Assembly (NCBI GenBank): GCA_006386115.1
Contig: VFIW01000018.1
Location: 434,001-498,000 of the forward strand
DNA: 64,000 nt
Direction of reading: 5' to 3'
DNA from: Globisporangium splendens
Lineage: Eukaryota; Oomycota; Peronosporomycetes; Pythiales; Pythiaceae
Program-made: the position numbers and the translations under genes
The notes under the pieces: model-generated
The model's input: the letters and a program-made list of their open reading frames with translations, nothing else
Told to the model about the DNA's origin: nothing
Database searches by the model: none
Shown here: positions 20,775 to 32,823 of the stretch, one piece after another
Layout: each line of letters opens with the position of its first letter
Position numbering within the stretch: position 1 is the stretch's first letter

Positions 20775-22949
20775 TCATTGTCTATCATTGATTGCAGCTG
20801 CTGCTGATGTGGACGCAGTTGTCGCTTTCAGGAGGACGTTTTCCAGCTCGACTTGTCGTAACCGCTTAAACACGCCGACCATGCACTGCTCGATCTGCAC
20901 GTCGACGTCGTCGCGCCGTTGCACATCTTGCGCGATCCGCTGGATCTCCTCTTCCATCATTTTCTTCTGGACGTACGACTCGCACGTCTGCTGCTCGACT
21001 TCGTAGAGTTTCGAGTCGTACACCGACAGGTTTTGCGAATGTTCGCGCTCGATCTGTGCGAGGTTCTTCTCCATGAGCTGCAAGAGCTCGCGCGCGCTCG
21101 TGTTCAACTGCGCCGGGTTGCCGACCAGTCTCTTGGTTTTCAAACCCAGTAGATGCTGAAAATCCTGTTTCACCTTGATGTAATTCGTCTTTTGGCGCTC
21201 GAATTCTGATAATACGTGTTGCAGCTTGCTCTGCAGTCGATTCACGAGCTGGCGAGGTGTTGCTTTGCCTCCTTTTCCGTTCTCTGTGCGTCCTCCAGTT
21301 CCTCCTTGGGATGCGCCTTCAGGCTGCTGCTTGACGGCTTCGAGTTGATTCGACAGCTCTTCGATTCGGATTTTCAAACACGCGATGGTCTTGTCCTGCT
21401 CCGCGGCGAGATGACGAAGATGCTCGAGCTGCTGTTGATCGATGCGATTCACGCTTTCGAGCGTCGGCGGATTCACGATCGGTGGGATATTGCTATAAGA
21501 CGGCAAGGACTAGCTGGCGCTGCACGAGACGCATTTGTAGTCGAAGCGCATGACAGTTGACTCCTCTTCATGCTGGTTCCCTGCTCCTCCGAATTTGCCA
21601 ATCTCTGGTTTTGCGTTCGTCGTGGAAGCATGTGCGTTCACTGTCGCCGAGTGCTCCAATTGCTGTATTCGCTTGGCCAACTGCGCATTCTCCTCTTTCA
21701 ATTTTGCGGCGACTTCCTCTGTTTGCAGATTCTTCCTGTAGAGTTTCCGCATCACCATTTCCGCGACCTGAAGGCGTTGCCGCGGTGAGTTAAGATTCTT
21801 TGTCTCTGGGGTTGCTCGTGGCTCGCTTGCATCGGTAGCCGTGGATGATTTTGAATTGTTGGAAGTTGTTAATAGGGATCGTTGTTGTTGGTTGGATGCC
21901 GCCGACGATGGTTTTCGCGATGCTGACTGCGGCAGGTCTGAGTGAGGCTTCACTGTTTCGTCGTGAAGTGAGCCGTGGGCAAAAACGATTGCTGGAGCTG
22001 AACTTTGTCTGAGGTTTAGCAAAGTGCCACACAAAAGATGTCAGCGAACCACTGCGAGAGGCAAGAACACAGCAGATTCTCAACTCGCCGCTGCTGCTTT
22101 AGAGCGTACTCGCCTTTGGTCTGGCTGAATTCCTGCATTGCCAGCTGTCCATCCCATCCGAGCACAAATACAGTGAGTTACGCACACGATAATACGGAAG
22201 TAACCAAGATCCTCACCTCAAATTTAGCGTTCACGTCGTGCGCTGGCAGTGGCATGCTACCTTGTGGCTTGCCACTTCCACTCGAAAATGTCTGTGAGCT
22301 CCTCCCTCCAGGTAAGGAAAGTCTGCTGGCACTCGTCGTGTCCTCCTTGGCTCTCGCTGAAGCTTTCTTTGGTGCCAGCTACGGAACAACACACATGTGG
22401 AGAAATGCAACCCATTAAAAGTTGATCGGACCGCGATGCTGAGATCACTTATTGGCGTACCTTTTCATGCTGCGGCCGTACGAATCGCGTGCTTGACGCT
22501 TGTTGCCCACGCTGACGCAAACTCTTTTCTTCGCATCGTGGACCCGCTTGTTGGCGTCTCGCAGGTCGTTCAGGTGGGTCATCGTCGTTGTCGTCCATGT
22601 CCATTCGACGACTCGAATGTCGTCTCGCATTGTGGCTCGTGGCTGTGCTGGCGTATTGGTTGCCGCTGCTATTGGAGGTAGACTCGTAGAATGTTGCTGC
22701 TGCTGCTACTTTGGATATCTCGCCTTGCAGACGCTGCTGGAGCCGCTGCGGTACTGCGCCATCAGTGGCGAAGAAACCGCCTTTGCAATGCACCGATCGC
22801 TGCGCTGGCAAGAAAAAGCCACCTGAAAAGCCCTGCGCCATGAGTAGGTTGGCTGGAATATCAATGACTGGCACCAGCCGATTGTGCGTATCACTGTAGT
22901 TCCGCCACACAAAGAGCAAAGACTCCTTCGTCTGCCAACTCACTTCCAC
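20775..22949 (-). pseudogene. Multi-exon coiled-coil protein interrupted by one in-frame TAG
   Basis: Splicing by eye on the minus strand gives exons of about 22949-22453, 22385-22217, 22147-22117 and 22018 onward, with GT-AG introns of about 70 to 100 bp. The joined reading is open and low-complexity (Ser/Asn/Gln-rich), then forms a coiled coil (VAAKLKEENAQLAKRIQQLE) and a CxxC motif (DYKCVSCSAS). A TAG follows at 21510-21512. The same frame then continues for 240 more codons as a strong coiled coil (QQQLEHLRHLAAEQDKTIAC) to 20775. One base change would reopen it. The order suggests a cytoskeletal or ciliary protein, but I cannot name the family. The start at 22949 is uncertain. Confidence 0.55.
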
Positions 22950-24059
22950 GTCTATTTCTATCTGCTCCTCGTATTAATACGAACACAAATGCGGAGAGCG
23001 TTTGGCGCTCGACGCATGCTGCAAGTGAGCGCATAAGCACGTCAAGCTGCACGGGCAACAGCAGCTCGTTGTCCATTGTCTGCTGTGTTCGATTGCGGCA
23101 TTGCTGATTTCCGTTCACAGTGCAACATTGACAGAGGTTTCCCATTCTGCCCAAGCGTCCATTTCAGGTTGACAAATGGACACAATGATAACCTTGTTTT
23201 GAAACCTCCTACCTCCATCTCACCATGCTTCGATAATGCAAAGCAGTGTGCAACAATGTGATGTATACTAGGACCAAAAGAACCCATCTTAATGTGTAAA
23301 CATAATTTTGGGACCCACCTGAAATGACTGGAGATGCGTGCGCAGGTGTTTCCCTCCAACAAATCCGCAACTTTGGCGCCGCCTCCGATTTGTCTCCAGC
23401 ATTCTCGATTTTGCGTCCAGCAGCAGGGCGACGCGCCATCTCAACGGTAGGCAGCAGCATCAGCAGCCTTGAGCGCTCTGTCGTTTGTGTTCGAGCAGCC
23501 CATTCGTTGCCTTGTGCGCCTGCATGTGCACGTTTCCTGTTTTATTCCGATCGTATGCAATGATGATCCAAATTTTTAATTTTCAGACTAGAGTTTCTGA
23601 ACCAAGGGGGTAGTAGCCCTTGTTGTTGAGAATTTTACTCCGAGCATACGCGATCACTGTTCTATACAATGCATCTTTATATGTACATATGTGCGCATGC
23701 GTGTATATATATGCGGAAAAGGGTTGATGAATACCTTCAAACAATAACCATCTTTCGGGTCTGATTTTCCACTCGTGATGCACACAACAAGGATATCTGA
23801 CCTTTTCCGAGCAGCAAACCAGCAAAAATGTAGCCTTGCCAGCAATACAAAACGCGTATAAACTCGGATAATGAAAACCAACATGATGAAACACGAATGC
23901 TTTGATGTCTATGATGGTCTGCATTTTTGGTCCATATTGGGCATTTCACATGTCGATCGTTTACTAAAGTACATCGAGGGTATGTATGCATGCTGTGCAC
24001 TGGTCTGGATTGTTGTTGGCACGCGCTGTATGCTCGGAAGACGACGCTGTTTCATTTTT
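22950..24059. other. Intergenic, no supported gene
   Basis: It contains short open frames on both strands without domain signals and a small (TA)n tract near 23703-23712. It includes the 3' flank of the PH/EDR2_C gene. Confidence 0.45.
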
Positions 24060-27000
24060 CTATGTTGGCATATCCATGGCACGCTGGACGTCGGCATGGT
24101 CGAGGCGACAGCACCCCAGGATTTGCTCAGGGAGCTCGTCTTCGGTCTCACCCTGCAGCACAAAGCCGATGTCGATCACAAGCTTGGACGTTTTGTCCAA
24201 AAGCAAGTGGATCCCTCGGCGCGCGATGTACGAGAACGCGTGAATATCGACGACGATCTCCGTGCTCCCCTCGTTGAAGTGGTAGATGCGATGCTGGGGT
24301 CTCGTGAGCACGGGCGTGGAATTGTGGCTCGCCAGCAATTTCTTCCCCATGCCAGTGATCCCGCACTCGTCCTGGTTGGTCACTTGAGCGATCACTTTGA
24401 ACCTGTCTGTCAATGATGTGTCGTTGCCAGCGTTCAGGAATCGCTTCAACAAGCGCAGCGCAGGAGTCGATGGATTCTTCAGTTCCTGAATTGTAAGTCA
24501 AGCCGTCACTGTCAGCACAATCCCCACAGGACGACGCCAATCAAATGTGAATACACACATACCTCATGCACTTCTTTTGGAATTTTCCAGTACAACACCA
24601 GACTGAACCCAGGACCATCGCTGCTTGCATCTCCCCAAACACTCGGCGCGTACGATGGAAGCTATCAAAAGAAAGTCGAGCATTCAAATGTTAGCGAACG
24701 CAAGGCTTCCATGATTTAGCGAATCGAACTCGTACCTGAGCGTTAATGATGAAGATCTTCTCGTTTGCGTATTCCTCTGGTAACTCGACGCGTTGAGAGA
24801 TCAAGTCGACCTTCCCACCAGTGCGTATCAAGTCACAGCCAATAAACTCAAAGAGCGCTGGTAGAGAAGCCTGGCGGTATAGCAGAGATTATCAACAAAC
24901 ACAACATGGGTCAGCCCTTCTCCAAGCACAGTGAACCAGTCCCAAACAGAAGAGAATTCGTACGAATCAGAAGCGTCACATACCTCTTTTCGTTTGGTTT
25001 TCTTGTAGTCGATGCTCCGAATCGCAAACGTCTCTCCTCTTGCCGTCGACCAGGAATGCGGCACATTCGTCGAACGGCCGCTCTCGAGCATTTCCGTTCG
25101 TGTCATTGAGCTCCCCATCAAAAACTTCTTGACAACTCTGCCGACAGGGATCCCCCCGTACGACACTCCAGAACTGATCAAATGGTCGCTGTCATCGAAT
25201 GCTGTCCCACTGCTGCTCACACCTCGATGCATACAGCAATTGGAAGGATCCGCACACTGAGTGACGTCTGTACTCAGGACAGCAGCATCAACACCCCTGT
25301 GTACTCCAGAATCATCGTGGAAAAGTCCAGTGGACCCGCTTCTTCGTCTCTCTTGTCCAAAGCCGGGGTGAAGACCATATCGAGGCACGGGGTTGTAGAT
25401 GCTCAGCACGTATCCAACCGTGACGGTAATGCACACAAAGAACTTCCCGACGACATGCTCTGGTGCCAAGCACTTCAATGCGATCATGTTCACCACAAAC
25501 CCGAGAATCATGCATTGCTTTGTGCCATCAACAGTCACCTCAAGCCTCCAATTCGAATGTGCTGGGATTGGCGATGGGAAGTGCGTGATAATCGGCGGTA
25601 AATTTGGCTTCGGAGGCGAGGCAGCTGGTTTGGTCTCTGAGACAACATCACTAGTTGTCGCACCGCCATTGTTCCCACTTGGAGAACTTAGATCGCCAAC
25701 TGACAAAGTAGGCGTTGAAACAGCACTCGAAGGACACTCTTCTTTATCATGTCGCAGTTGCTGCTCCTGCAGTAAGCGCTGACGATATAGTTGCTGATGT
25801 GATAGCACTGGAGCTACAGAAATATACACACCATGAGAAAGAGCGAGCATGAGAAACGCATATCTCACACAGCACAATTCTGTTTCCTTCCATACCTCCA
25901 TCGCGTGGAACCGCGAGAGTGTGCTTTCGATTGATTGCCGTGGAAATTGCGTGGGTCCAAAGATCGTAATCGGCTTCATTGTCGGCGCACAGCTACAGTG
26001 AAATACATATTAGCTCATCACGCGCATTAAGAATGAATCCCAATTAATACAAAGTGAAGCATACCTTGTATTGCACGCCACGCTTGGAATCGATATCGTG
26101 TAACGATAGCGTCGACACTTGAAAGAAGTAGCTCGTCGGTGCACTCTTCGCCAACGATTTCTCAAAAAGTAGAGATACGTTGTCCAAATTCAGATCGAAT
26201 TCACCTCGGTACCATGGATGAGATTTGTTCATATACAGCAGATTCTGTTGACTCTTCTCCTGGTGCCCGTTGTGGTCGACTTCAGCTGAAATTTTGTTGC
26301 CGTTCGCCGCATCTTTTGCATTTTCGTCGATTGACCTCCTTGCTTCCTGACCTGGACCACCACTAGCCGATGGATCGTCGTGCCCTTGCTCTTGACTGCA
26401 CTGTGCACTCGGTGCTGGCGTTGAGGTTTCCGTTTCATTATCGTCCATATGGATAATGTTTCCATGCGGAGACGCAGAAATCAAATTGGCTGGGTTGTAT
26501 CTGTAATACGACAGGATTCCTTGCTGTCGATCGAGCACAAACCATCTCCGATGCCACGAGCGCTTGGACCACTTTCCATCGCTCATTTTGTGCAGGTAGC
26601 CGCACACGTAATTTTTGCTCATTTGGGAGTCAGAGGAGAATAGGTATCCTGCAGCAAGTAACGAGGCTGCTCCTGGGTCCGGCTCAGTCGCGGTGGACTT
26701 CGGAGGACCATTATTGTGGACTTGAGATTTCCCCACATGCAGAATGCTTCGACCGACTTTGGAGATCCCACCGCCCACAGCTTTCCCGATATTTCGGCTC
26801 ATTTTCTGCACTCCTCGGGACCGCAGAGACGATGATGATGCCGATGATCGCGAAGAATTTCGGTTGAACCCAGGATGGTCTCCACCACCAAACGGCGGCG
26901 TAGGTGGTGCCGCTCTCGACGTCTGTCTGTCTTCATCATCATTGCTGATGATAATGCCCATTTTGCTGGAGGAGTAGCTGGCGTCCTCGTGAGTATCGGA

Positions 27001-28594
27001 ATGGCCGTTTTCATGAAAACTCCCCGCAAACTCTTCCATCTCGGAGATTTGGTCGGAATCATAGAGTTCATCCGAGTCTTCGCCACTGTCTTCTCCTCCA
27101 ATGAAATCAAATGAGCTGAAATGGCCGGTCTTCTGTTTATCCAACCGACATGGCGGACTGTGATTCAATGGATCCCTACATTGTTCACGAGTGATGCACA
27201 CAAAAATGAATTGTTGGACGAGATGGCGACAGTGCAAAGACAGCATACAAACAAAGACTTACACGTTTGGACGCAGGTCTTCGTTCGTGCGGATCGAGAG
27301 CGGGCTTGATGGAAGCGGCGAAGGCGGCAGATGATTTGCTAGGAACTGATGAGTTTACAGAGTGCACGCGATACGTTCGTTACCCACCAAAATGCAAGCA
27401 TAGTGATTCAAAGAGCGCGCTTTACTCTACCTCCATAAGGACCGGATATTGTCGAATCCATTGAACAAACTTGGCATTTGTCAGCGCACCACCAACTGGG
27501 ATCTGACATTCTTCAAACGCAGCAAAGAGTTTCTGGAGGTCACATTGTCGTTAGCAAAAATATCGAAGCTGTTAGAAACAACGCCAATGACTGCAAATTC
27601 GAAAATCATTCCAGTACCTTGGGAACGAAATTGAAGCCCTCCATGTGCTCCAACAGGTACATGTAGTCCTTTTCAAACACAAAGCCTTCGTCTTTGCTGG
27701 ATATTCGTACATATAAGCAAGTGTTAGAACAACCCCATGGAGAGTTGCCACTATCATAGTTGTTATGTACCTCTCTGCCGAGTACACAATCGTGTACATG
27801 GTGAAAATATAGCTAATTCGGTCTTCCGTATTGCCACTAAACATTCAACAGTAGCGGCGAGGTCAGTAAAGCGCGTTAGCAGCATGCGACAAGTTGCAAG
27901 TAAAGAGAAAGAAAAGAAACGCACACATAGCAAAGCGCCAAGATGCAAATGAACGCCTCCTTCGAGATATACTCCCCCGAACACATTTCAAAGCACTTCA
28001 TCGTCACATCTGAACAAACCATCACATCAAAGTCCAGATATTGCGCTCAACACTCGTTCACAAATTGCCAATTTCCAGTGAACCACAGCCCCAATTGCGA
28101 TACGGCGTACCTCCAAAGAGCCCGCGCAGCAATTTCGACGACAGCAATCCATCTTTCCTTGCCATCAACCGGTGCTCCTTGTCTTCAATCGCATCTCCCT
28201 ACATTTCCACATACGCAACCATTCCATCCGTCAGTCGTACAATCGCACATAGCAGCGTCCATCAACATCCCTACTGCCAGAATTCCCGCAGCACACGCAC
28301 CTTGAACGTCAGCCAAGCGACCGTGAACTCCCCCGCATCAACTGCACACACACACACAAAAGCAATACGACCACCAAATCAGCAGCCATATTAACGTCCC
28401 ACAGCCGCCATTTCCCCCATCCCGATGCGTCCACGCGCTTGCCACGTCACCACGATCTTCTACAACTTGTCTCGAACTCTCGCCAAACCATAGCGCGCAC
28501 TCGCATGTAGGGAAACATGCACGCATATACACACACATGTAGAGTACGTACATGGCCGGAAGAACTTGCGCTCCTTGGACGCCGCCGTGCCCAT
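24060..28594 (-). CDS. PH + EDR2_C (DUF1336) lipid-binding protein, many exons, probably N-myristoylated
   Basis: A chain of short exons can be followed from ATG 28594 (MGTAASKERKFFRP, a good N-myristoylation signal) to the stop at 24060. N-terminal exons (28594 to about 27430) read like degenerate EF-hand helices: SKEAFICILALCY, EDRISYIFTMYTIVYSAE, KLFAAFEECQIP. After an acidic Ser-rich region comes a PH domain, from YVCGYLHKMSDGKWSKRSWH and RWFVLD to the C-terminal helix DYDLWTHAIS across the intron near 26000. A hydrophobic pair (residues around CMILGFVVNMIALKCL) precedes the EDR2_C domain: SLPALFEFIGCDLIR, GPGFSLVLYWKIP, RFKVIAQVTNQ and ELPEQILGCCRLDH. Plant EDR2 has PH-START-DUF1336 and is a membrane-associated, lipid-related negative regulator of defence. 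No START domain is evident here. Some exon borders are approximate. Confidence 0.75.
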
Positions 28595-29635
28595 GTCTGC
28601 AAGTGGCGCGTGGTGCTGCTTCAGCTGGCGTTAGCGTCCTTTTGAGGAGCAAAAAGGGTGATTAGTATGGGGGGTTGTATCGTCGTGAGCTCGGCTGTTT
28701 CTTTTTGCAGACCCACTCTTTGAAGATTCGAATATGCGAAATTACTCAGAGTAGACGACATTGAGCTGAAAATTACTGTATTAAACGCACTGCAGGCTCT
28801 ATCCTAGTCTGCGTACCTTTGATTAAGACAGATACATAAAACCATCAAATTATGAAGCTGGTACGGTGTTGTTCGTGATTCCAGTATATTAAAGCCAATA
28901 TGAACTGTAGATAGTGATATTCCGCACAATGAACCACAGCGCTACCGAGAGGCAAAGTGTGGTCTGAATGATGGTCGGGCTTCTGCACCGAATCTAAGGG
29001 AAACGAACAGCCCACAGCATGCGCCATCATTCCGCACTCGCTGGAGTGAGCATGTGCTGCTCACAGACCGCTGTCTGCAGCCTACGCGCATCGTAATGCG
29101 CACGCACCCGCGCTCCGTGAGGCCAACTGAACGCAGCAAGAGACCTGCGTTCATTATCAGGGACTCCAGTTCTTCCCCGGCGCAAAACAAGAAGAAAATC
29201 GATGGATAAGCCGCGAATACGGCAAGGAAGCACGCACCAAAGTCCCTCGGTGGTTCCCGCATCGTGTATTTGTCACTGCCGACTGACTCTCAACGTCGTT
29301 GCTGACGATTCAACGGTGTATTACCAGCTCGCAAAGACGCAATGGTAGCCTTGCGAGGTTGATACCAAGCAACGCTCTTGACGCATGTTCGCTGGTGCCA
29401 ATTCAACCACTCAATCCGAGATATCCGGCACCTCGACATTGTAGGCTCGTGCCTTCGAACGCAACGTGGAGACACCAAAACAGCCACGGTATTTTACGAT
29501 GCACAGTGGCTTGCAGGTCCGTCCTCAACGTCTTCTTGTTAACACGGACGATATAATCGTTCTTGGGTTGCTGGGAGTTTACGAATGTGATTCTGGTGCA
29601 ATGCCATTTGGCCATCAATAAGTTTCCCATGGCAA
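28595..29635. other. Intergenic, nothing supported
   Basis: 5' flank of the PH/EDR2_C gene, ending at the inverted duplication of the membrane-protein gene. No coding similarity was recognised. Confidence 0.4.
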
Positions 29636-30424
29636 ACACTCAAATGATATCCGTCTCGCTGATCAACGCGGTCGCATCAATTCTGTGGTCGTTCGGGTTA
29701 GCGTGTTGGATTGGATTCCCCGTGCCCTTCACGGTTACTCTGTCTGCGCCTTGCGCGTGCATGGTCATGGCAGTCGCACTCAATGTCGTGTGAGGGAAAC
29801 ACTTTCGAGAGACGCCTGCATTGGAGAAAGAGCTGCAACTCTACGGATTTGTCTTGGCAACGCAACTGGCGTTCACGTATGTCTACCCAGTGTACACATT
29901 TGGCTTCAATCAGTTCACCGGTCTCGCTCAAGCGGCGTTTGCACTGTTGCTTCCGGTGGTGAAGATCGTGGCGAAGAACTGGATGAGCTATCTGATGCAC
30001 GAGAAGCATGATTCCAAGCCCGAGTTTGTTGTTTTCCACGTCGAAGTGTTCCATGCGCTCTTTTTGGCGTGCTGTCTGCAGAATTCCACCTCGTACACAA
30101 CAGTCGTCGTCTTGATGGGGGTGGATTTTGGCGTTGTATGCATTTCGTTGCGTGATGTGAGTCTGGTTCTGGATGCAATCCACCAAGTGGTGAAGAACGA
30201 AACGCACGTGAGCGTTGACCCGGATACCACGGGGACTACAGCAACATACACAGAGCATGACAAGAAGCAGTTGACGAAGATGACTGACTCACGTGACGAA
30301 TCGTCGAGAAGCCTTCATTACCTGGAAGCTGCAATTTTTCTGCTGGAACATGATCGTAAACTTTTGCAAGGTCCATCATTGAATCGGCACTCAATCCACA
30401 ACCAATTGCCACATGTAGAGAGGC
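29636..30424. repeat. Left arm of 0.79-kb inverted repeat
   Basis: Reverse complement of 34763-35552 with only scattered substitutions; the spacer is about 4.3 kb. Confidence 0.88.
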
Positions 30425-30528
30425 ATGCACTCTTGGTAAAAGTCATGTTACAGTCTCCCTTAGCACACTTTGGACTCGACTTCAGCTTCCAGTTTGCGTG
30501 GCTGAAGACAAGTATCCCAGCATCCTAG
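29636..30528 (+). pseudogene. Multi-pass membrane protein, inverted partial copy 2 with one nonsense codon
   Basis: From 29636 to about 30424 this is almost identical, in opposite orientation, to 34763-35552 of the intact gene. Apart from a few base changes the protein matches residue for residue. The key difference is TGA at 29791-29793 where the intact gene has TGG (LNVVWGKH). The N-terminal third is missing, and downstream of 30424 the sequence diverges into an unrelated tail ending at 30528. High identity implies a recent duplication or gene conversion. Confidence 0.85.
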
Positions 30529-30619
30529 TAGCAGCAGTGGACTCAGTCATAAGCCCCAAGCAATGCGGTACACTTGAGCGCTTAAATGTCAGCTGATTAA
30601 CACAGGACTCTATTCAAGC

Positions 30620-31966
30620 TCAGAGCGCGACTCGCGATAGAGTTCTTGTCTCGACTTGAACACCTGACGAGATTGTTGGAAAAGAGAAAAACATACTCGC
30701 CTCAAATGCGTTTTTCAGGGCAACTTTGCAGCTCGCCTTGATCAATGCCAGGCTTGGTTGAACTCGCTGGCAAACTGTCGGTTTGAGCTGGACTACACTC
30801 TGAGGGATGGAAAATTCTTGTAGCGCCGTCTGTACTGCTGCAATGGAAGAAACAGGAAACGATAACTCCGAAGCTAATGGGATATCGGATCCTTCGCTAT
30901 TGCCATCACTTCCAGAAAATATTGAAAACAACTGAGTGAGAGACAGAAGCAGAAAGACGAGAGCACGGCTAAGAAAGGGATACCTGATGAATGTTTGCAG
31001 CACATGCAGCGGGCACATACTCAGACAATTGTCTTGGGACTCCCAGCTTGAGTCAGTACCAGTAGTATCTCTACTAGCAGCACAAGGGTCGTACAGATCG
31101 TAGATCGCTGGATAGCACAAGAGGATACCCGCGAGTGCGGTTGTCGATACCGCGAAGGGTACGTCGAGTTCAAGAACACGATGACCGGGTGTACCAATGA
31201 GCACCAGATCGCAGAGTCGGTCGCATATCGTTTCAATTGCCTCGCATAATTCCTCAATGCGAATTGCGTAATCCTGCTTGGCATTAGGAAACAGCACTTC
31301 AGGTTCTTCCAGGTGTGCGCTCACGTTGACTCCAAGGAGGTTGTTCAAACTGGACGCCAGATCGATGCTCTTCGCTTTTAAAAAGCGAGCCGCATTCACA
31401 AAGAACACGTTGCCCTCCAGAATCACGGTGTACACCTGGTCAAAGCACCCGAGTGCATCCCACCCACCTCTGGTCTTCTTGTTGTTATCCCCAGACGTCA
31501 ATGCATCCAGCAAAAGAGCCACGAGCGCAGGCTCGAGCGCACAGCAGTCCACGAGGCACGACGCGCGCACCCCGGACGCGACAAGCACCAGATCGCGCAT
31601 CACGACGCGGAACTGCGCTGCGCTCAGCACCACTGCATTTCGCTGTCGCTTGGAACCTAGACCTTTATGCAATGTTCGAGAAGCGCCGGCTGTATTTTTG
31701 TATTCGCGCACCAACCACCGGTGCAGATGGACGATCGCAGTGTCATTGTTGGAACGGACGGAGGACGAGAAACGACGCCGCAGTACGAGGGTCTGGCGCG
31801 CCGCAGTGCGTCTCGAGGCCGACGCGAGGACAACGCGCTCGTGCGGCGGCAGATACGCAGCGATCTCGTCCAAGAACGCGACAAGAAGATGTCCCCGCGC
31901 GGTTGTCGGAGCTTTCGATGGCTCCACCATCCTGCAAAGCAGTTTGACACACGAGGTGGTCGACAT
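30620..31966 (-). CDS. Possible UPF0739 (C1orf74-like) protein
   Basis: The open frame has its first ATG at 31966 (448 residues; another ATG at 31930). Features resembling the uncharacterised UPF0739/DUF4504 family are LVDCCALEPALVALLLDAL, YTVILEGNVFFVNAARFLK, LCYPAIYDLYD and QDNCLSMCPLHVLQTFI. The spacing is right, but I am working from memory of the family. A GT-AG pair (about 56 bp) follows the TFI segment. If it is spliced, the protein would end about 22 residues later, so the C-terminal 120 residues are uncertain. The gene sits between the arms of an inverted repeat. No function is known. Confidence 0.5.
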   Translation of the reverse strand: MSTTSCVKLLCRMVEPSKAPTTARGHLLVAFLDEIAAYLPPHERVVLASASRRTAARQTLVLRRRFSSSVRSNNDTAIVHLHRWLVREYKNTAGASRTLHKGLGSKRQRNAVVLSAAQFRVVMRDLVLVASGVRASCLVDCCALEPALVALLLDALTSGDNNKKTRGGWDALGCFDQVYTVILEGNVFFVNAARFLKAKSIDLASSLNNLLGVNVSAHLEEPEVLFPNAKQDYAIRIEELCEAIETICDRLCDLVLIGTPGHRVLELDVPFAVSTTALAGILLCYPAIYDLYDPCAASRDTTGTDSSWESQDNCLSMCPLHVLQTFIRYPFLSRALVFLLLSLTQLFSIFSGSDGNSEGSDIPLASELSFPVSSIAAVQTALQEFSIPQSVVQLKPTVCQRVQPSLALIKASCKVALKNAFEASMFFSFPTISSGVQVETRTLSRVAL

Positions 31967-32008
31967 TTCGCATTGCAAAAGTGGACAATAATAGAAACAA
32001 TTAAGCAA

Positions 32009-32583
32009 TAGTGGTAAATATCAAGTCACAGTTGTGGGGCACAACTGGAGAAAATTTTCCAGTGGCGAAGCATTGAAAGTGACAAAAGATGATACAATGA
32101 TCCTGAGCAAAAAGGTGATATTGTTCGCTTGGCACAGTGCAAAAACTTCTCACGCAATGTCAAGCGATTGCAGCACCTTTTTGCGGGACTTTTCAATATG
32201 CATCGCCATTTGGACTCCCCCTTTCCGAGATCTCTCACTGCTTTTGACGCTCGTGCACTTTTACTTGATGACTTCTGTGCGCCGACAGGTGCAACGGCTG
32301 CTGGATTCTTGCCCAAAACACACCCCACAAGGGTTATGAGGAGTAAGTATCTTTGGATTCGCTCGCCATTCGGAAATGGAACACTCATCGCGGATTGGTC
32401 TGGCTGGTATAGCGACCCCCTACACGAGTCTTCAGTGCTTGTCTCCTGCGTTACATATCCAATTTGTAGCGCCTCGACAGAAGGAATACACGCCTATGTA
32501 TGGCTAATTGTTTGCTTTAGACGTAACATAATTTACCTCACTGAGAAACTAAACCAAAAGTAACCTTCCACGCCTGAAACGAG
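32009..32583. other. Intergenic, nothing supported
   Basis: Upstream flank of the UPF0739-like gene; overlapping short frames only. Confidence 0.4.
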
Positions 32584-32823
32584 ATGACGTTTAAGACATG
32601 CTGCCAGCGACTCGCTCGCAGCTGGGACGCAATTCGAGTCGAGCACCATGGCCAGTACTCTATCAAACGCATGCAAAACTTCAAGCGCTACCTTGACTCC
32701 ACCAGTGGCGTTCGCACGGTAGCCTTCGCGATTCTGGCGCCTCTCCCTGGTCTTCTTACAGTCGTCATCTCCGATTTGATCCCGCTAGAGCCTCCTAAAA
32801 GTGGACTCGACGTGATGGTCTAA
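32584..32823 (+). pseudogene. Membrane-protein family, N-terminal fragment (copy 3)
   Basis: 79 codons from ATG to TAA cover only the conserved N-terminus of the family: CCQRLARSWDAIRVEHHGQY, SIKRMQNFKRYLD, then the first hydrophobic segment ending DLIPLEPPKSGL. The related sequence stops just where other copies continue SHLFW. It keeps its frame, which helps define the true start of the family, but it cannot make a complete protein. Confidence 0.75.

Noticed and set aside
21510..21512. TAG as selenocysteine/pyrrolysine or programmed readthrough codon
   Set aside because: Sec uses TGA, Pyl is not expected here, and no downstream structure was identified.
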